A DNA stretch of 64,000 nucleotides from Fastidiosipila sanguinis (GCF_002998295.1 NZ_CP027226.1:434001-498000); one strand, 5' to 3'; shown: positions 35,207 to 45,318, counted from the stretch's first letter. Numbers and translations: made by a program. Notes: generated from the sequence alone by a model not told the origin.

Positions 35207-37861
35207 ATGAGAAATATAGATAATATTCCAAGTAAATTTGATTTTAATGATAGAGAAGATAAGATCTATGAAAATTGGGAAAAATCTGGTTACTTCCACG
35301 CAGAAGTTAATCCGGATAAAAAGCCATTTACGATTATGATGCCACCACCAAATATTACAGGGCAGTTGCATATGGGTCATGCTTTAGATACCACAACTCA
35401 AGATATCATCATTAGATGGCGTAGAATGCAAGGCTATGAGACTTTGTGGCAACCAGGAACTGACCACGCTTCAATTGCTACTGAGGCAAAAGTTGTTGAT
35501 AAAATTAGAGCCGAAGGAAAGACTAAAGAAGAAATCGGTCGTGAAGAATTCCTTAAGGAAGCTTGGGCCTGGAAAGAAAAATATGGTAGCAAGATTAGTA
35601 AGCAATTAAGAAAACTTGGAGCTTCTACAGACTGGGAACGTGAAAGATTTACTCTAGATGAAGGTATGAGTAGAGCTGTTTTGCAAGTTTTCGTTAACCT
35701 ATATAATGAAGGGTTGATTTATCGTGGACTAAGAATGGGTAACTGGTGTCCTAATTGTGTTACAAATATTAGTGATATTGAAGTTGTTCACGAGGAGAGA
35801 GACAGTAGTCTCTGGTATATCAATTATCCTTTAGCAGATGGAAGTGGGAGTATTCAAATTGCTACAACAAGACCAGAGACACTTCTAGGTGATACAGCTG
35901 TAGCTGTCAACCCAAATGATGAACGTTATACACACTTAATTGGAAAAGAAGTAATTTTACCTATTGTGGGAAGAAAGATTCCTATTGTAGCTGATGATTA
36001 TGTTTCTCTAGATTTTGGTACAGGACAAGTTAAGATTACTCCAGCTCATGATCCAAATGACTTTGCTATAGGACAAAGACATGATCTTGAATTTATTGAA
36101 GTTATTGATAAATTTGGAAATATGAATGATAAAGCTGGCAAGTATGAAGGTATGAGCCGAGACGAATGTCGTAAGGTAATTGTTAAAGATCTTCAAGACT
36201 TAGGTGTGCTTGAGAAGATTGATGCAATTAAACATAATGTTGGAACTTGTCAAAGATGTGGAACTGTTATTGAATCACGTGCTTCTGTTCAATGGTTTGT
36301 ATCTATGAAGGAATTAGCAGAGCCAGCAATTGAAGTAGTCAGAAATGGTGAGATTAAATTTGTTCCAGAGCACTTTGAGAAAACTTACTTTAATTGGATG
36401 GAAAACATCCAAGACTGGAGTATCTCAAGACAGTTATGGTGGGGACATAGAATACCAGCATATTACTGCCAGAATTCAGATTGCGAAGAAACTATTGTTG
36501 CCATGGAAAAACCTGCAAATTGCCCTAAATGTGCAGGTACAGATTTAGTACAAGATGAAGATACTTTGGATACATGGTTTAGTTCAGCATTGTGGCCTTT
36601 CTCAACCTTAGGTTGGCCAGATGAGACTCCTGAATTGAAATATTTCTATCCAACAAATACTCTAGCTACAGGTTACGATATTATTTTCTTCTGGGTAGCA
36701 AGAATGATTTTCTCAGGACTTAAACATACTGGTGAAAAGCCATTTGATACTGTCTTGATTCATGGAATTGTCAGAGATGCTCAAGGCCGTAAGATGAGTA
36801 AGTCATTAAATAATGGTGTAGACCCACTAGAAGTTATTGCTAAATATGGTACTGATGCTTTGCGTTACTCGTTAATAAATGGTACTGCACCAGGAAATGA
36901 TCAAAGATTCCAGGAGCAGACTGTAGAATCCGGTAGAGCTTTTGTGACTAAGATCTGGAATGCTTTCCGTTTTGTAATGATGAACTTAGATGAAGGAAAA
37001 GCAATTAATGAATATGTTCTAGATAAAGAGCTATTGCAACTTGAAGATAAATGGATATTATCAAGACTTAATACAGTTATTGCAGAGGTAAATAAAAATC
37101 TAGAAAAATATGAACTAGGATTAGCTTTAGCAGATATTTATCAATTCTTATGGGATGAATTTTGTGACTGGTACATTGAAATGCTAAAACCTAGATTTGC
37201 AGACAAAGATAATAAGAGTAGAGAAACAGCACAAGCGACAATTGTTTATGTCTTAAAGACAGCAATGACCCTGTTACATCCATTTATGCCATTTGTTACT
37301 GAAGAGATTTATCAATACCTAGATGCAGATAAGAGCATTATGCTAACTGATTGGCCAATTGCTGATACTAATTATATTGATAAAGAAGCAGAAGAACACA
37401 TGTCAGTCTTATTCGATGTAATACGTCAGATTAGAAATATAAGGGCTGAAAATGAAGTCAGTAACAAGCAAGAGATTAGAGCATATGCCTTATGTGAAAA
37501 TCAAGAATTAGCTGATTACTTTAATACTGCTAGAAGCTATATTCAACGTTTAGCTGGAGTAGGTGAGCTTCATGTTCAAGAAGAGGATAATTTACCTAAA
37601 GAACATTTTAGTATTATTTTCAAGGGTGGTCAGATCTTGATCCCAGCAGAGGATATTGCAGATCCGGAAAAAGAGAAATTAAGACTAGAACAAGAAGAAG
37701 CTAAACTTATTGGAGAGTTAGAGCACAGTCAAAAAGTACTTTCAAATGAAAGTTTCGTTAGCAGAGCTCCTGAAGCAGTTGTCAATAAGGAAAGAGAGAA
37801 ACTCGCTGATGTTGAAAGTAAGTTGGCGCTAGTACAAAAACGTTTACAAGAATTAAAGTAA
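35207..37861 (+). CDS. valS: Valyl-tRNA synthetase
   Basis: 884 residues. Class I signatures: PNITGQLHMGHAL (HIGH) and KMSKSLNNG (KMSKS). The CP1 editing domain lies between (about 195-340), with zinc-type cysteine pairs (CQRCG, CPKCAG) nearby. WILSRL begins the anticodon-binding domain, and the C-terminal 65 residues form the valine-enzyme-specific coiled coil. AGGAGG precedes the ATG. A valine T-box controls it, which independently supports the assignment. Confidence 0.97.
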   Translation: MRNIDNIPSKFDFNDREDKIYENWEKSGYFHAEVNPDKKPFTIMMPPPNITGQLHMGHALDTTTQDIIIRWRRMQGYETLWQPGTDHASIATEAKVVDKIRAEGKTKEEIGREEFLKEAWAWKEKYGSKISKQLRKLGASTDWERERFTLDEGMSRAVLQVFVNLYNEGLIYRGLRMGNWCPNCVTNISDIEVVHEERDSSLWYINYPLADGSGSIQIATTRPETLLGDTAVAVNPNDERYTHLIGKEVILPIVGRKIPIVADDYVSLDFGTGQVKITPAHDPNDFAIGQRHDLEFIEVIDKFGNMNDKAGKYEGMSRDECRKVIVKDLQDLGVLEKIDAIKHNVGTCQRCGTVIESRASVQWFVSMKELAEPAIEVVRNGEIKFVPEHFEKTYFNWMENIQDWSISRQLWWGHRIPAYYCQNSDCEETIVAMEKPANCPKCAGTDLVQDEDTLDTWFSSALWPFSTLGWPDETPELKYFYPTNTLATGYDIIFFWVARMIFSGLKHTGEKPFDTVLIHGIVRDAQGRKMSKSLNNGVDPLEVIAKYGTDALRYSLINGTAPGNDQRFQEQTVESGRAFVTKIWNAFRFVMMNLDEGKAINEYVLDKELLQLEDKWILSRLNTVIAEVNKNLEKYELGLALADIYQFLWDEFCDWYIEMLKPRFADKDNKSRETAQATIVYVLKTAMTLLHPFMPFVTEEIYQYLDADKSIMLTDWPIADTNYIDKEAEEHMSVLFDVIRQIRNIRAENEVSNKQEIRAYALCENQELADYFNTARSYIQRLAGVGELHVQEEDNLPKEHFSIIFKGGQILIPAEDIADPEKEKLRLEQEEAKLIGELEHSQKVLSNESFVSRAPEAVVNKEREKLADVESKLALVQKRLQELK

Positions 37862-37889
37862 CAAGGTATTAATATAAATACAAAAAACA

Positions 37890-37922
37890 AAGCTCCGAAA
37901 GATATGATTTCGGAGCTTTTTA
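37890..37922. terminator. Bidirectional terminator between valS and nagA
   Basis: AAGCTCCGAAA (37890-37900) and TTTCGGAGCTT (37908-37918) form a perfect 11-bp stem with T runs in both directions, between convergent genes. Confidence 0.93.
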
Positions 37923-37944
37923 TTTGCTAAAAAGATATTTTTTA

Positions 37945-39069
37945 TTATTCGAATCTTCTGCCTTTTAAGTAGACATCGTATATTTCTAGTTCTGAATCTG
38001 TGATGACGAAGTCAGCATCTTTGCCTAAGGAGATAGATCCTTTTCTATCAGCGACACCTAGATAAGTTGCAGGAGTCAAAGATCCCATGCGTAGGGCATC
38101 TGCTTGAGGAATACCCCATGATACACAGTTTCTTACTTCTTGCCATACGTTGGAACTACCACCAGCGATATCGCCTGTTGCTTTAACCCTTGCTACACCA
38201 TCGGTAACAACAATAGGCTGACCACCGAACATGTATTCCCCATCTGGGTTACCAGTAGTCTTAAGAGCATCACTAATCAAAATCATACGCTCTGGACCAA
38301 ACATCTTGTATGCTGCATATACGACGGCAGGATTAATGTGAAGACCGTCAGCGATAATTTCAGTATAGTTACCTAATTCCAAAGATGCCATCAGTGGACC
38401 TGGATTACGGTGATGAATACCTGGCATAGCGTTGAAACCATGACAAAGACCACGAGCACCATTCTTCATTGCTTCTAGAGTATCCTCATATGTTGCCATA
38501 CAGTGACCCACTTGACAAATAACTTTATCAGATAGTTCTTTAATAAATTCCTGGTTATTATTAACTTCAGGAGCAATGTCAATGAGAAGGACATTTGCTT
38601 TTGAAAGGAACTCATTCATTTCTTCCATAGTACCACCACGAACGTATTCAGGGTTTTGGGCACCTTTTTTCTCAACATTAATAAATGGACCTTCCATGTG
38701 GTAGCCTAATACTTCAGCACCACTTGTAGTCTCAGGTTGATTGTCAAATACAGCGTTAATATGCTCGTTACCCATTGTCATTGTTGTAGGTAAGAAAGAA
38801 GTAATACCATGTGCAGCTAAGTGACGACTGATAATCTCAATTGATTCAGAGTCTGCATCCATAGTGTCTCGGCTAAGTGCACCATGTGTGTGTTGATCAA
38901 TAAGTCCAGGAGCTAGGATTTTACCAGATAAATCCAAAACTGTCTCATTTGGCTCTGCAGTTAGAGTTCCACGAATTGCAATCTCACTAAACTTACCATC
39001 TTTTACTCTTACATCATAAGGACGTAGAATAAAATCTTCATCATAGATTTTTGCATTAATTAAAAGCAT
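37945..39069 (-). CDS. nagA: N-acetylglucosamine-6-phosphate deacetylase
   Basis: 374 residues from the ATG at 39069; GGAGG lies just upstream on the minus strand, inside a longer frame that starts at 39090, so the shorter start is right. Amidohydrolase fold: DQHTHGA metal site, EGPFI, QVGHCMATYEDTLEAM, LCHGFNAM, and catalytic Asp in LISDALKTTG. It removes acetate from GlcNAc 6-phosphate to feed NagB. The leader has two short palindromes (about 39087-39117) that could be operators. Confidence 0.95.
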   Translation of the reverse strand: MLLINAKIYDEDFILRPYDVRVKDGKFSEIAIRGTLTAEPNETVLDLSGKILAPGLIDQHTHGALSRDTMDADSESIEIISRHLAAHGITSFLPTTMTMGNEHINAVFDNQPETTSGAEVLGYHMEGPFINVEKKGAQNPEYVRGGTMEEMNEFLSKANVLLIDIAPEVNNNQEFIKELSDKVICQVGHCMATYEDTLEAMKNGARGLCHGFNAMPGIHHRNPGPLMASLELGNYTEIIADGLHINPAVVYAAYKMFGPERMILISDALKTTGNPDGEYMFGGQPIVVTDGVARVKATGDIAGGSSNVWQEVRNCVSWGIPQADALRMGSLTPATYLGVADRKGSISLGKDADFVITDSELEIYDVYLKGRRFE

Positions 39070-39310
39070 TTGTTCCTCCATATAATTCATATAATTATGA
39101 AACTAATTATTAGTTACTATTTAGCTAACATTATAAATCACTTTAGCTATTATATAAAACTAAAATGTTGATAAAAACTTAAATATCTAATACTCTTTCA
39201 TAAGATAGTATATATAGTAAAATATATTAATAAAAGTATATTATTGTCTTATCTTCGAAGTTGAAAAAATGAGAGTACACTTGAATGTAAGATGAAAAGG
39301 GAGGAAGAAG

Positions 39311-39562
39311 ATGGCAGAGAAAAAAGAATTTAAATTTGAAATTAAAAAACAATTAGGAGTTTTATCTAGTGGTCGTTCCGGTTGGAATCGTGAAGTTAAT
39401 GTGGTTAGCTGGAATGATGCTAATCCAAAGATAGATATTAGAGATTGGTCAGAAGACCACAGCAGAATGAGCAAGGGAATTTCCATGACCGCTGAGGAAA
39501 TTGCTGTTCTATTAGAGATTTTAGAAGAAATTGATCCATACGAAGAGGTTGGCGCACTTTAA
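39311..39562 (+). CDS. ydbC: YdbC/PC4-family single-stranded-DNA-binding protein
   Basis: 83 residues, full length for the family. FKFEIKKQLGVLSSGRSGWNREVNVVSWND and KIDIRDW fit the PC4/YdbC fold, a small dimeric beta-sheet protein; Lactococcus YdbC binds single-stranded DNA. GGGAGGAAG precedes the ATG. It ends 2 bp before ligA and is likely co-transcribed with it, suggesting a role linked to DNA replication or repair. The exact role is not known. Confidence 0.88.
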   Translation: MAEKKEFKFEIKKQLGVLSSGRSGWNREVNVVSWNDANPKIDIRDWSEDHSRMSKGISMTAEEIAVLLEILEEIDPYEEVGAL

Positions 39563-39564
39563 AA

Positions 39565-41619
39565 ATGAATGAATCTCCAAAGAAAGATCATAAATATTAC
39601 TTGGATTTGAAAGATCGTGTTTTAGCTTTAAATGATGCTTATTATAATCATGACCAATCTGAAGTTTCAGATTTTGTGTACGATCAGCTATTACATGAGC
39701 TAGAAGAATTGGAGCAAGAACATCCAGAATGGCAAGAGATAGATTCACCTACCATAAAAGTTGGTGGCAAAGCTTCTGAAGTTTTTTCAAAAGTTAATCA
39801 TGACGTCAAAATGGAAAGTTTGCAAGATTTCTTCTCAGTAGAAGATATTGACAGCTTTGTTAGAAGAACTCAAAGAGAGCTATCATACGAAGCTGAATTT
39901 GTCGTGGAAGAAAAGATAGATGGTCTATCAGTTTCTTTGGAATATGAAAAAGGTATATTTGTTCGAGGAGCAACTAGAGGAGATGGTTTAGTTGGTGAGG
40001 ATGTTACTTTAAACCTACTAGAAATTTCCGATGTGCCGAGAGTAATGCTGCATGATAAGCCAGAGCGACTAGTAGTTCGTGGAGAAATCTATATGACTAA
40101 ATCTGCGTTTATTAGATTGAATGAAATTCAGGAAAAAAATGGTGTTAAACTTTTTGCCAATCCTAGAAACGCTGCTGCAGGTTCTTTAAGACAGTTAGAT
40201 CCTAAAATAACTGCAAATAGAGATTTATCGCTATTTTGTTTTAATATACAACTGGTAGAAGGGATGGAGTTCTCTACACATCAGGAAACTCTGAAGTTCC
40301 TTGCCAGAAATGGATTCAAAATAATTGACTTGGAAAAAGTTGCCAGAACAACTGAAGAAATAGATAATTTAATAATTGAAATTGAGGAACGAAGATCTAG
40401 ACTGGACTATGGAATTGATGGAGCTGTTATAAAACTTAATTCACTGAAAGACAGGGAGAAGCTGGGTTCAACTAGTAAATATCCACGCTGGGCAGCTGCT
40501 TATAAGTATCCACCAGAACAAGTAGAAACTAAATTGTTAGATATTCAGGTGAATGTTGGTAGAAGCGGTAAGCTCACACCTTTGGCCATTCTAAATCCAG
40601 TTGTAGTAGACGGATCAACTGTTTCAAAAGCCACTTTGCATAATGAGGACTATATTGCGGAAAAAGATATAAGGATTGGTGATATGGTTAAGGTGCAAAA
40701 AGCTGGTGATGTTATACCAGAAATTAGCACAGTCGTTTTTGATAAAAGACCTATAAATACAGAGAAGTTTATGATGCCGCTCACATGTCCAGTCTGTGGA
40801 GCCGATGCTGTCAGAAAGACAGGTGAAGCAGCGAGAATTTGTGTGAATGAAGATTGTCCAGCTAAACTTAAAAGAAAACTTGAACATTTCGTTTCTAGAA
40901 ACTGTATGTATATAGATGGACTTGGCGAAAAAAATATAGAATTATTCTTGGATTTAGGCTTAATAAATGATTTGGCAGATATTTATTTGTTAAAGAATCA
41001 TCGAGATGATTTACTTAAGCTCCCGGGTTATGGGGAAAAGAGCATAGATAAACTTTTAGAAGCGATTGAATCAAGTAAGAACAACTCTATGGAGAACTTC
41101 TTAGCAGCGTTAGGAATTCAGTTTATTGGAGCAAATACAGCTAGTTTAATTTCAGAGGTGGTTCCAGATATCGATACACTTATGATGATGACTGCAGCAA
41201 ATTTAGAAGATATACCTGGAGTTGGGCAGGCGTCTGCAAATGCTATTGTAGAATATTTTAATAATCCAATAAATCTAGAACTAATAGAGAAGTTTAGAAG
41301 TTTAGGGCTTAATTTCAAATCATATAGTTACAAAGATCAGGCTAGTAGAGAGGCAGAAAGTGAATTACCTTGGACTGGATTAAAAGCTGTTGTTACTGGT
41401 ACTTTAGAAAATTATAAGAGACAAGAAGCGGAGTTGAAACTTAAAGAACTAGGAGCCCAAGTATTATCTTCAGTTTCGAAAAATGTTAATTTCCTTCTGG
41501 CTGGTGAAAATGCTGGTAGCAAGTTAGATAAAGCATTGAATCTAGATATTAAAATAATAAATGAAAATGAATTTATTGAAGCTTTAAACAAACCTGAGAA
41601 GTTCAGAGAGGATTTATAG
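39565..41619 (+). CDS. ligA: NAD-dependent DNA ligase
   Basis: 684 residues. Adenylation domain with nucleophile Lys in VVEEKIDGLSVSLEY, OB-fold, Cys4 zinc finger (CPVCG, then CVNEDC), helix-hairpin-helix repeats (LPGYGEKSIDKL, IPGVGQASANAI), and a C-terminal BRCT domain (about 600-680). It seals nicks at Okazaki fragments and in repair. Start is 2 bp after ydbC. The following small membrane gene starts 1 bp after the stop, so an operon of at least four genes is likely. Confidence 0.96.
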   Translation: MNESPKKDHKYYLDLKDRVLALNDAYYNHDQSEVSDFVYDQLLHELEELEQEHPEWQEIDSPTIKVGGKASEVFSKVNHDVKMESLQDFFSVEDIDSFVRRTQRELSYEAEFVVEEKIDGLSVSLEYEKGIFVRGATRGDGLVGEDVTLNLLEISDVPRVMLHDKPERLVVRGEIYMTKSAFIRLNEIQEKNGVKLFANPRNAAAGSLRQLDPKITANRDLSLFCFNIQLVEGMEFSTHQETLKFLARNGFKIIDLEKVARTTEEIDNLIIEIEERRSRLDYGIDGAVIKLNSLKDREKLGSTSKYPRWAAAYKYPPEQVETKLLDIQVNVGRSGKLTPLAILNPVVVDGSTVSKATLHNEDYIAEKDIRIGDMVKVQKAGDVIPEISTVVFDKRPINTEKFMMPLTCPVCGADAVRKTGEAARICVNEDCPAKLKRKLEHFVSRNCMYIDGLGEKNIELFLDLGLINDLADIYLLKNHRDDLLKLPGYGEKSIDKLLEAIESSKNNSMENFLAALGIQFIGANTASLISEVVPDIDTLMMMTAANLEDIPGVGQASANAIVEYFNNPINLELIEKFRSLGLNFKSYSYKDQASREAESELPWTGLKAVVTGTLENYKRQEAELKLKELGAQVLSSVSKNVNFLLAGENAGSKLDKALNLDIKIINENEFIEALNKPEKFREDL

Positions 41620-41620
41620 T

Positions 41621-42019
41621 ATGAAGTTTTTCATGATATCCGCAGGGGTTATAGTTTTATTAATAATTATTTTATTGATAGGGTTTTTGTTTATAGTGGA
41701 TAGGTTTAAACCAAGCAATTGTAAGAGAAAATATCAATTTTTCCTTCCTACAATAGTTGGATTACTTTTGACTATTGTTATTGTTATGTCAGTTCCAATA
41801 GGATTAGATGCTATTGATATGCTGGCTAAAAAAACAGAGACCCAAAATATTTTAGTTTCAGAACTTCAAACCTTCTCAAAACTTAAAACAAAAGATGGAA
41901 GAATTTACAAGTATAGTTCCTTTGAAGAAAGGCCCTTGGAAGGTCAAGAATATCAAGTTAAAATTTGTAAAAGAACTAATTTTATTTATCATTTTAGTAA
42001 AGTGGAGAATGTGCAATGA
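41621..42019 (+). CDS. Small two-helix membrane protein, unknown function
   Basis: 132 residues. Two hydrophobic helices (about 5-27 and 43-63) followed by a soluble tail of about 65 residues rich in Lys, Thr and Glu, probably extracellular if the N-terminus is outside, or cytoplasmic otherwise. No motif recognised. Tightly packed between ligA (1-bp gap) and the next gene (ATGA overlap), which argues it is real and translated by coupling. Confidence 0.7.
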   Translation: MKFFMISAGVIVLLIIILLIGFLFIVDRFKPSNCKRKYQFFLPTIVGLLLTIVIVMSVPIGLDAIDMLAKKTETQNILVSELQTFSKLKTKDGRIYKYSSFEERPLEGQEYQVKICKRTNFIYHFSKVENVQ

Positions 42020-43713
42020 GTAATAAAGAAAATAAAAATAAGATTATAGTTATCTTATTTTTAATATTGATAATTATTTCAATATTATTATTTTATCTTT
42101 ATAAGTATTATTTTGATAGTAATATTAAGTACTCAAGTAGTCTAAGCGAGGCTAATCAGGCTGTAGAAGCAGGAGATGACGAGAAAGCTGAACGTATTTA
42201 TGCCAGTATTCTAGCAGAAGATAATAACAATATTAATGCACAATATGGAATGGTTAATGTTGCGTTGATGCAAGGAGATCGTGAAAAAGCTAAATCTATA
42301 ATGGATAAATTAGCAGAACTTGATGAAGATAAGGATAGATATACTAAATCCTTATTTATTTACGCATTAAACACTGAGGATTATGGCTTAGCACAGAGTT
42401 TGGTAGATAAAAATCCAGAATTACTCGATGCTGAAGAAGATTTCACTAGCCTTATAAGTGGTCTCATAAGTAATAATTATTTAGATCAAGCACAAGTAAG
42501 TCTAAGTAATGCTATGGCTAAATACCCTAACAGCCAGAAACTTAGGAGTCTAGCACTAGAACTTGCTTTATTAAATGGTGATGATGTCAAGTTCATGGAA
42601 ATCTATAAATCAGGTGTAGATAATTTGACTGTTAAACAATTAAATAAAGTTATTGAACTCTCAAAGGATAATTTAGATACAGACAATCTTATTGAGCAAT
42701 TAGAAAAAAGTCTAAGTATGGATGACACTCAAGTAGATGTTCTAAAAAATCTTTATACTCTATATGCACGAAAAGATGATTTAATTAAGTTTTGGAACAC
42801 AAGAGTTAAGCTTTTAGCTGCTGACGAAGAATTGCCAAAACTAGAATATAATATTCAGGGAAACTCTTTTGATAATTCTAGAAATATGGGATTAGCAGCG
42901 CAACAAGGAGATATTATTTATTTCCAAAGCTCTTACAATCACTTTATTTACAAGGCCCCAGTTGATAATTTGAGCGATGCAACTCAGTTAACAAGTACGG
43001 TATCAAAAGGTATAAATGTAAAAGGTGATTGGGTTTATTTTATTAATTTAGATGATAATGAAACAATCTATAGAGTCAAGACTGATGCAAGTACTATTGA
43101 GAAAATTTGGTCAGGAGAAGCTGTTAGAGATTTAGTTGTTTATGGCGATAAAATTTACTTCATCAATAAAAATAACAATAGTTTCAATCAAATAAACTTA
43201 GATGGTTCAGGACATAAAGTTATTAATGTTAAACCAGTGTTCCAGTATGTTCTAGATCCGGAAAATATATACTATATTGAAAATGAAAGTAGATTTTTAC
43301 ATAAACAATCATTAAATAGAAATGGTGAAACTGGTGAAGACAAGGTCCTCAAAGAAGGAAGATTTGCAGAACTAGTAATAGATGAGTATAGTAACTTATT
43401 TTATCTTGATTTAGATAAAGGTGGCAATATTTATAGGACTGACAATGAAGGACAGAGCGCAAGCTTGATCAGCTCAGATTTGGCAAGTTACTTATTTTAT
43501 CATAAAGGTTATTTATACTATACCAACTGGTCCGCTTCGAGAATAGATATTAATGGTAATCATCGTCAACAACTAGGAGCAGCTTTGCTTAAAGAACTGG
43601 CTGTTTTAGATTCTTGGATATTTGGTAACCCTAATGAGCCGGTTGAATATATAGATTTGGTTACATTTAAACATGATGGAACTGAATGGGCTGATTTACC
43701 TATAAGGTACTAG
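42016..43713 (+). CDS. Membrane-anchored TPR and DUF5050 beta-propeller-like protein
   Basis: 565 residues. One N-terminal helix (about 10-30) anchors it with the rest outside. Residues about 45-270 form TPR-like helical repeats (EAGDDEKAERIYASILAEDN; NYLDQAQVSLSNAM). Residues about 280-560 hold DUF5050-type repeats with the recurring WVYFINLDDNETIYRVKTD pattern, which build a beta-propeller. Such proteins are thought to bind proteins or glycans at the cell surface; no activity is known. It overlaps the previous gene by 4 bp (ATGA). Confidence 0.8.
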   Translation: MSNKENKNKIIVILFLILIIISILLFYLYKYYFDSNIKYSSSLSEANQAVEAGDDEKAERIYASILAEDNNNINAQYGMVNVALMQGDREKAKSIMDKLAELDEDKDRYTKSLFIYALNTEDYGLAQSLVDKNPELLDAEEDFTSLISGLISNNYLDQAQVSLSNAMAKYPNSQKLRSLALELALLNGDDVKFMEIYKSGVDNLTVKQLNKVIELSKDNLDTDNLIEQLEKSLSMDDTQVDVLKNLYTLYARKDDLIKFWNTRVKLLAADEELPKLEYNIQGNSFDNSRNMGLAAQQGDIIYFQSSYNHFIYKAPVDNLSDATQLTSTVSKGINVKGDWVYFINLDDNETIYRVKTDASTIEKIWSGEAVRDLVVYGDKIYFINKNNNSFNQINLDGSGHKVINVKPVFQYVLDPENIYYIENESRFLHKQSLNRNGETGEDKVLKEGRFAELVIDEYSNLFYLDLDKGGNIYRTDNEGQSASLISSDLASYLFYHKGYLYYTNWSASRIDINGNHRQQLGAALLKELAVLDSWIFGNPNEPVEYIDLVTFKHDGTEWADLPIRY

Positions 43714-43765
43714 AGAGACTAGTAAGATTCTAGATGAAAAATTATATAGATTGTGGGGAAAAATT

Positions 43766-44602
43766 TTGGACTATAGAAACATTAAATTAGTAGTTAGTGA
43801 TTTGGATGGAACATTATTAAATGCTGAGAGTCATTTGAATGAATTGAACAAAGAAGCCGTGCTTAAGCTTAAGGATAAAGGAATTAAATTCACCTTTGCA
43901 ACAGGTAGAATGGATAAGATGACTTGGCATTTCGCTCAAGAAGTTGAATTGGAATTACCTATAATTAGTTGTAATGGTGCAGCTATGCGCTATCTTGGTG
44001 AAAAAGAACCTTTATATTCTAAGGTTTTAAGTCAGGAACAATTAGAACGAATTCATCAAATTTGTTCCAAGTATTCAGCAGATTACTTGTTCTATACTTT
44101 GGATAAAGTTTATTATTCAAATGGTAGCAAAAGAATTGAGGTTATTAAAAAATATAATAGAATTGCAGAAAGTGGAGAGCAAGTTCCGGTTGAGATAATC
44201 TGTTTAGATCAGGTAGAAGGCGGAATTCCACAGGAACCAATTAATAAGACCTTTATTCGATTTGAGGAAGGTGAAGACCATAATTCTGCGCTAGGAATGG
44301 AATTAAGTCAAATTGAAGGTGTAGATTTGGTTGTATCAAGTCACGGGACAGCAGACCTCATTCCAGAGCATACAAGTAAAGGCGAAGCAGTAGAATATCT
44401 AGCAAAATCACTTGGTATAGATATGAAAGATGTAATGACTCTAGGTGATCAAATGAATGATATTAGTATGTTAGAGAAGTCTGGACTTGCCGTAGCAATG
44501 GAGAATGCTACAGCAGAAGTTAAATCACATGCAGATATAGTTGCTGATCATCATGATAAAGATGGCTTAGCTAAAGTTTTAAAAAAAGTCTTTGAGCTTT
44601 AA
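43766..44602 (+). CDS. Cof-type HAD-superfamily phosphatase
   Basis: 278 residues from TTG 43766, chosen because TGGGGA lies just upstream while an earlier in-frame TTG has none. HAD motif I VVSDLDGTLLN (nucleophile Asp), motif II TFATGRM, motif III region with Lys in SKGEAVEYLAKSLGI, motif IV TLGDQMNDISML. The C2B cap between motifs II and III is Cof type. These enzymes dephosphorylate sugar phosphates, pyridoxal phosphate or flavin intermediates; the substrate here cannot be told. Confidence 0.92.
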   Translation: MDYRNIKLVVSDLDGTLLNAESHLNELNKEAVLKLKDKGIKFTFATGRMDKMTWHFAQEVELELPIISCNGAAMRYLGEKEPLYSKVLSQEQLERIHQICSKYSADYLFYTLDKVYYSNGSKRIEVIKKYNRIAESGEQVPVEIICLDQVEGGIPQEPINKTFIRFEEGEDHNSALGMELSQIEGVDLVVSSHGTADLIPEHTSKGEAVEYLAKSLGIDMKDVMTLGDQMNDISMLEKSGLAVAMENATAEVKSHADIVADHHDKDGLAKVLKKVFEL

Positions 44603-44649
44603 TTATCAAACTAGTGTTAAAAAAGTAATTTGTGTAAATTTAATTATTA

Positions 44650-44690
44650 AGTCCAAATTGTGTATATAACCATTTGGACTTTTTGCTTTT
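44650..44690 (+). terminator. Rho-independent terminator
   Basis: AGTCCAAAT (44650-44658) and ATTTGGACT (44672-44680) form a perfect 9-bp stem followed by TTTTGCTTTTTT, ending the HAD gene transcript. Confidence 0.9.
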
Positions 44691-44747
44691 TTGGGTGAAA
44701 ATAAAACTCCAAAGGAAAGTTGTTCAAAAGACAAAGGAGTTGAATTA

Positions 44748-45317
44748 ATGAAAAAGAGCACAGACTTTAATCCAGAGATTAAAGCCTACGAATTTTACAT
44801 ATCTTCTAGTAGTAAAGATCTTATGAATCACATATCAGAGATTATGAGAAGGAATGGCTATATTGGCTATGCAGATGGCGGTGGTAAGATGCACTATATT
44901 GTAGATGGATCTAAGAACTTGTATAAGACCTCTAACAGCATAATGCAAATTCTTTCAGACGGTGAAGCTGCTGCTTATCAAGCAGATAATTATAATAAAT
45001 TAAAGTTACAAGAAAAAGCAGTACTACAAGTTCTAGAAAAATATAAGTTTCAAAGACATCTTAAGGGATTTAATTATTTGAAATTGCTTCTTGAGACTGT
45101 CTTAGCTAGTAACGATGATAAAACTATTCCTGATAAAGAAGTTTATAGCATAGTATGCAAAGCCTTTGAAACTGGAAGAAGACAGTTAGACAGGGTATTA
45201 AATTACACTTTTAAAAAAGTTAATTTGCATGGTACTAACACAACAATTATCACTGAGTTAATAAGAGAAGTTGAAGAAGAGTATAAGCAACTGCAACTTG
45301 AAGAAATTAGACAATAA
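44748..45317 (+). CDS. Protein with Spo0A-C-terminal-like helical domain
   Basis: 189 residues from ATG 44748 with AAAGGAG 8 nt upstream. The second half (about 85-165: VLEKYKFQRHLKGFNYLKLL, then EVYSIVCKAF and RRQLDRVLNYTFKKV) resembles the DNA-binding C-terminal domain of Spo0A, where the same places read 'HIKGYQYLR' and 'RVERAIRHAIE'. The N-terminal half is not a receiver domain: no phospho-acceptor Asp pocket is visible. It could be a sporulation-derived regulator in a non-sporulating lineage. The similarity is partial and judged by eye. Confidence 0.55.
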   Translation: MKKSTDFNPEIKAYEFYISSSSKDLMNHISEIMRRNGYIGYADGGGKMHYIVDGSKNLYKTSNSIMQILSDGEAAAYQADNYNKLKLQEKAVLQVLEKYKFQRHLKGFNYLKLLLETVLASNDDKTIPDKEVYSIVCKAFETGRRQLDRVLNYTFKKVNLHGTNTTIITELIREVEEEYKQLQLEEIRQ

Positions 45318-45318
45318 A

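Noticed and set aside
39087-39117. Short palindromes in the nagA leader as a NagR operator
   Set aside because: AT-rich and unlike the known GntR-type NagR site; noted only in the nagA entry.
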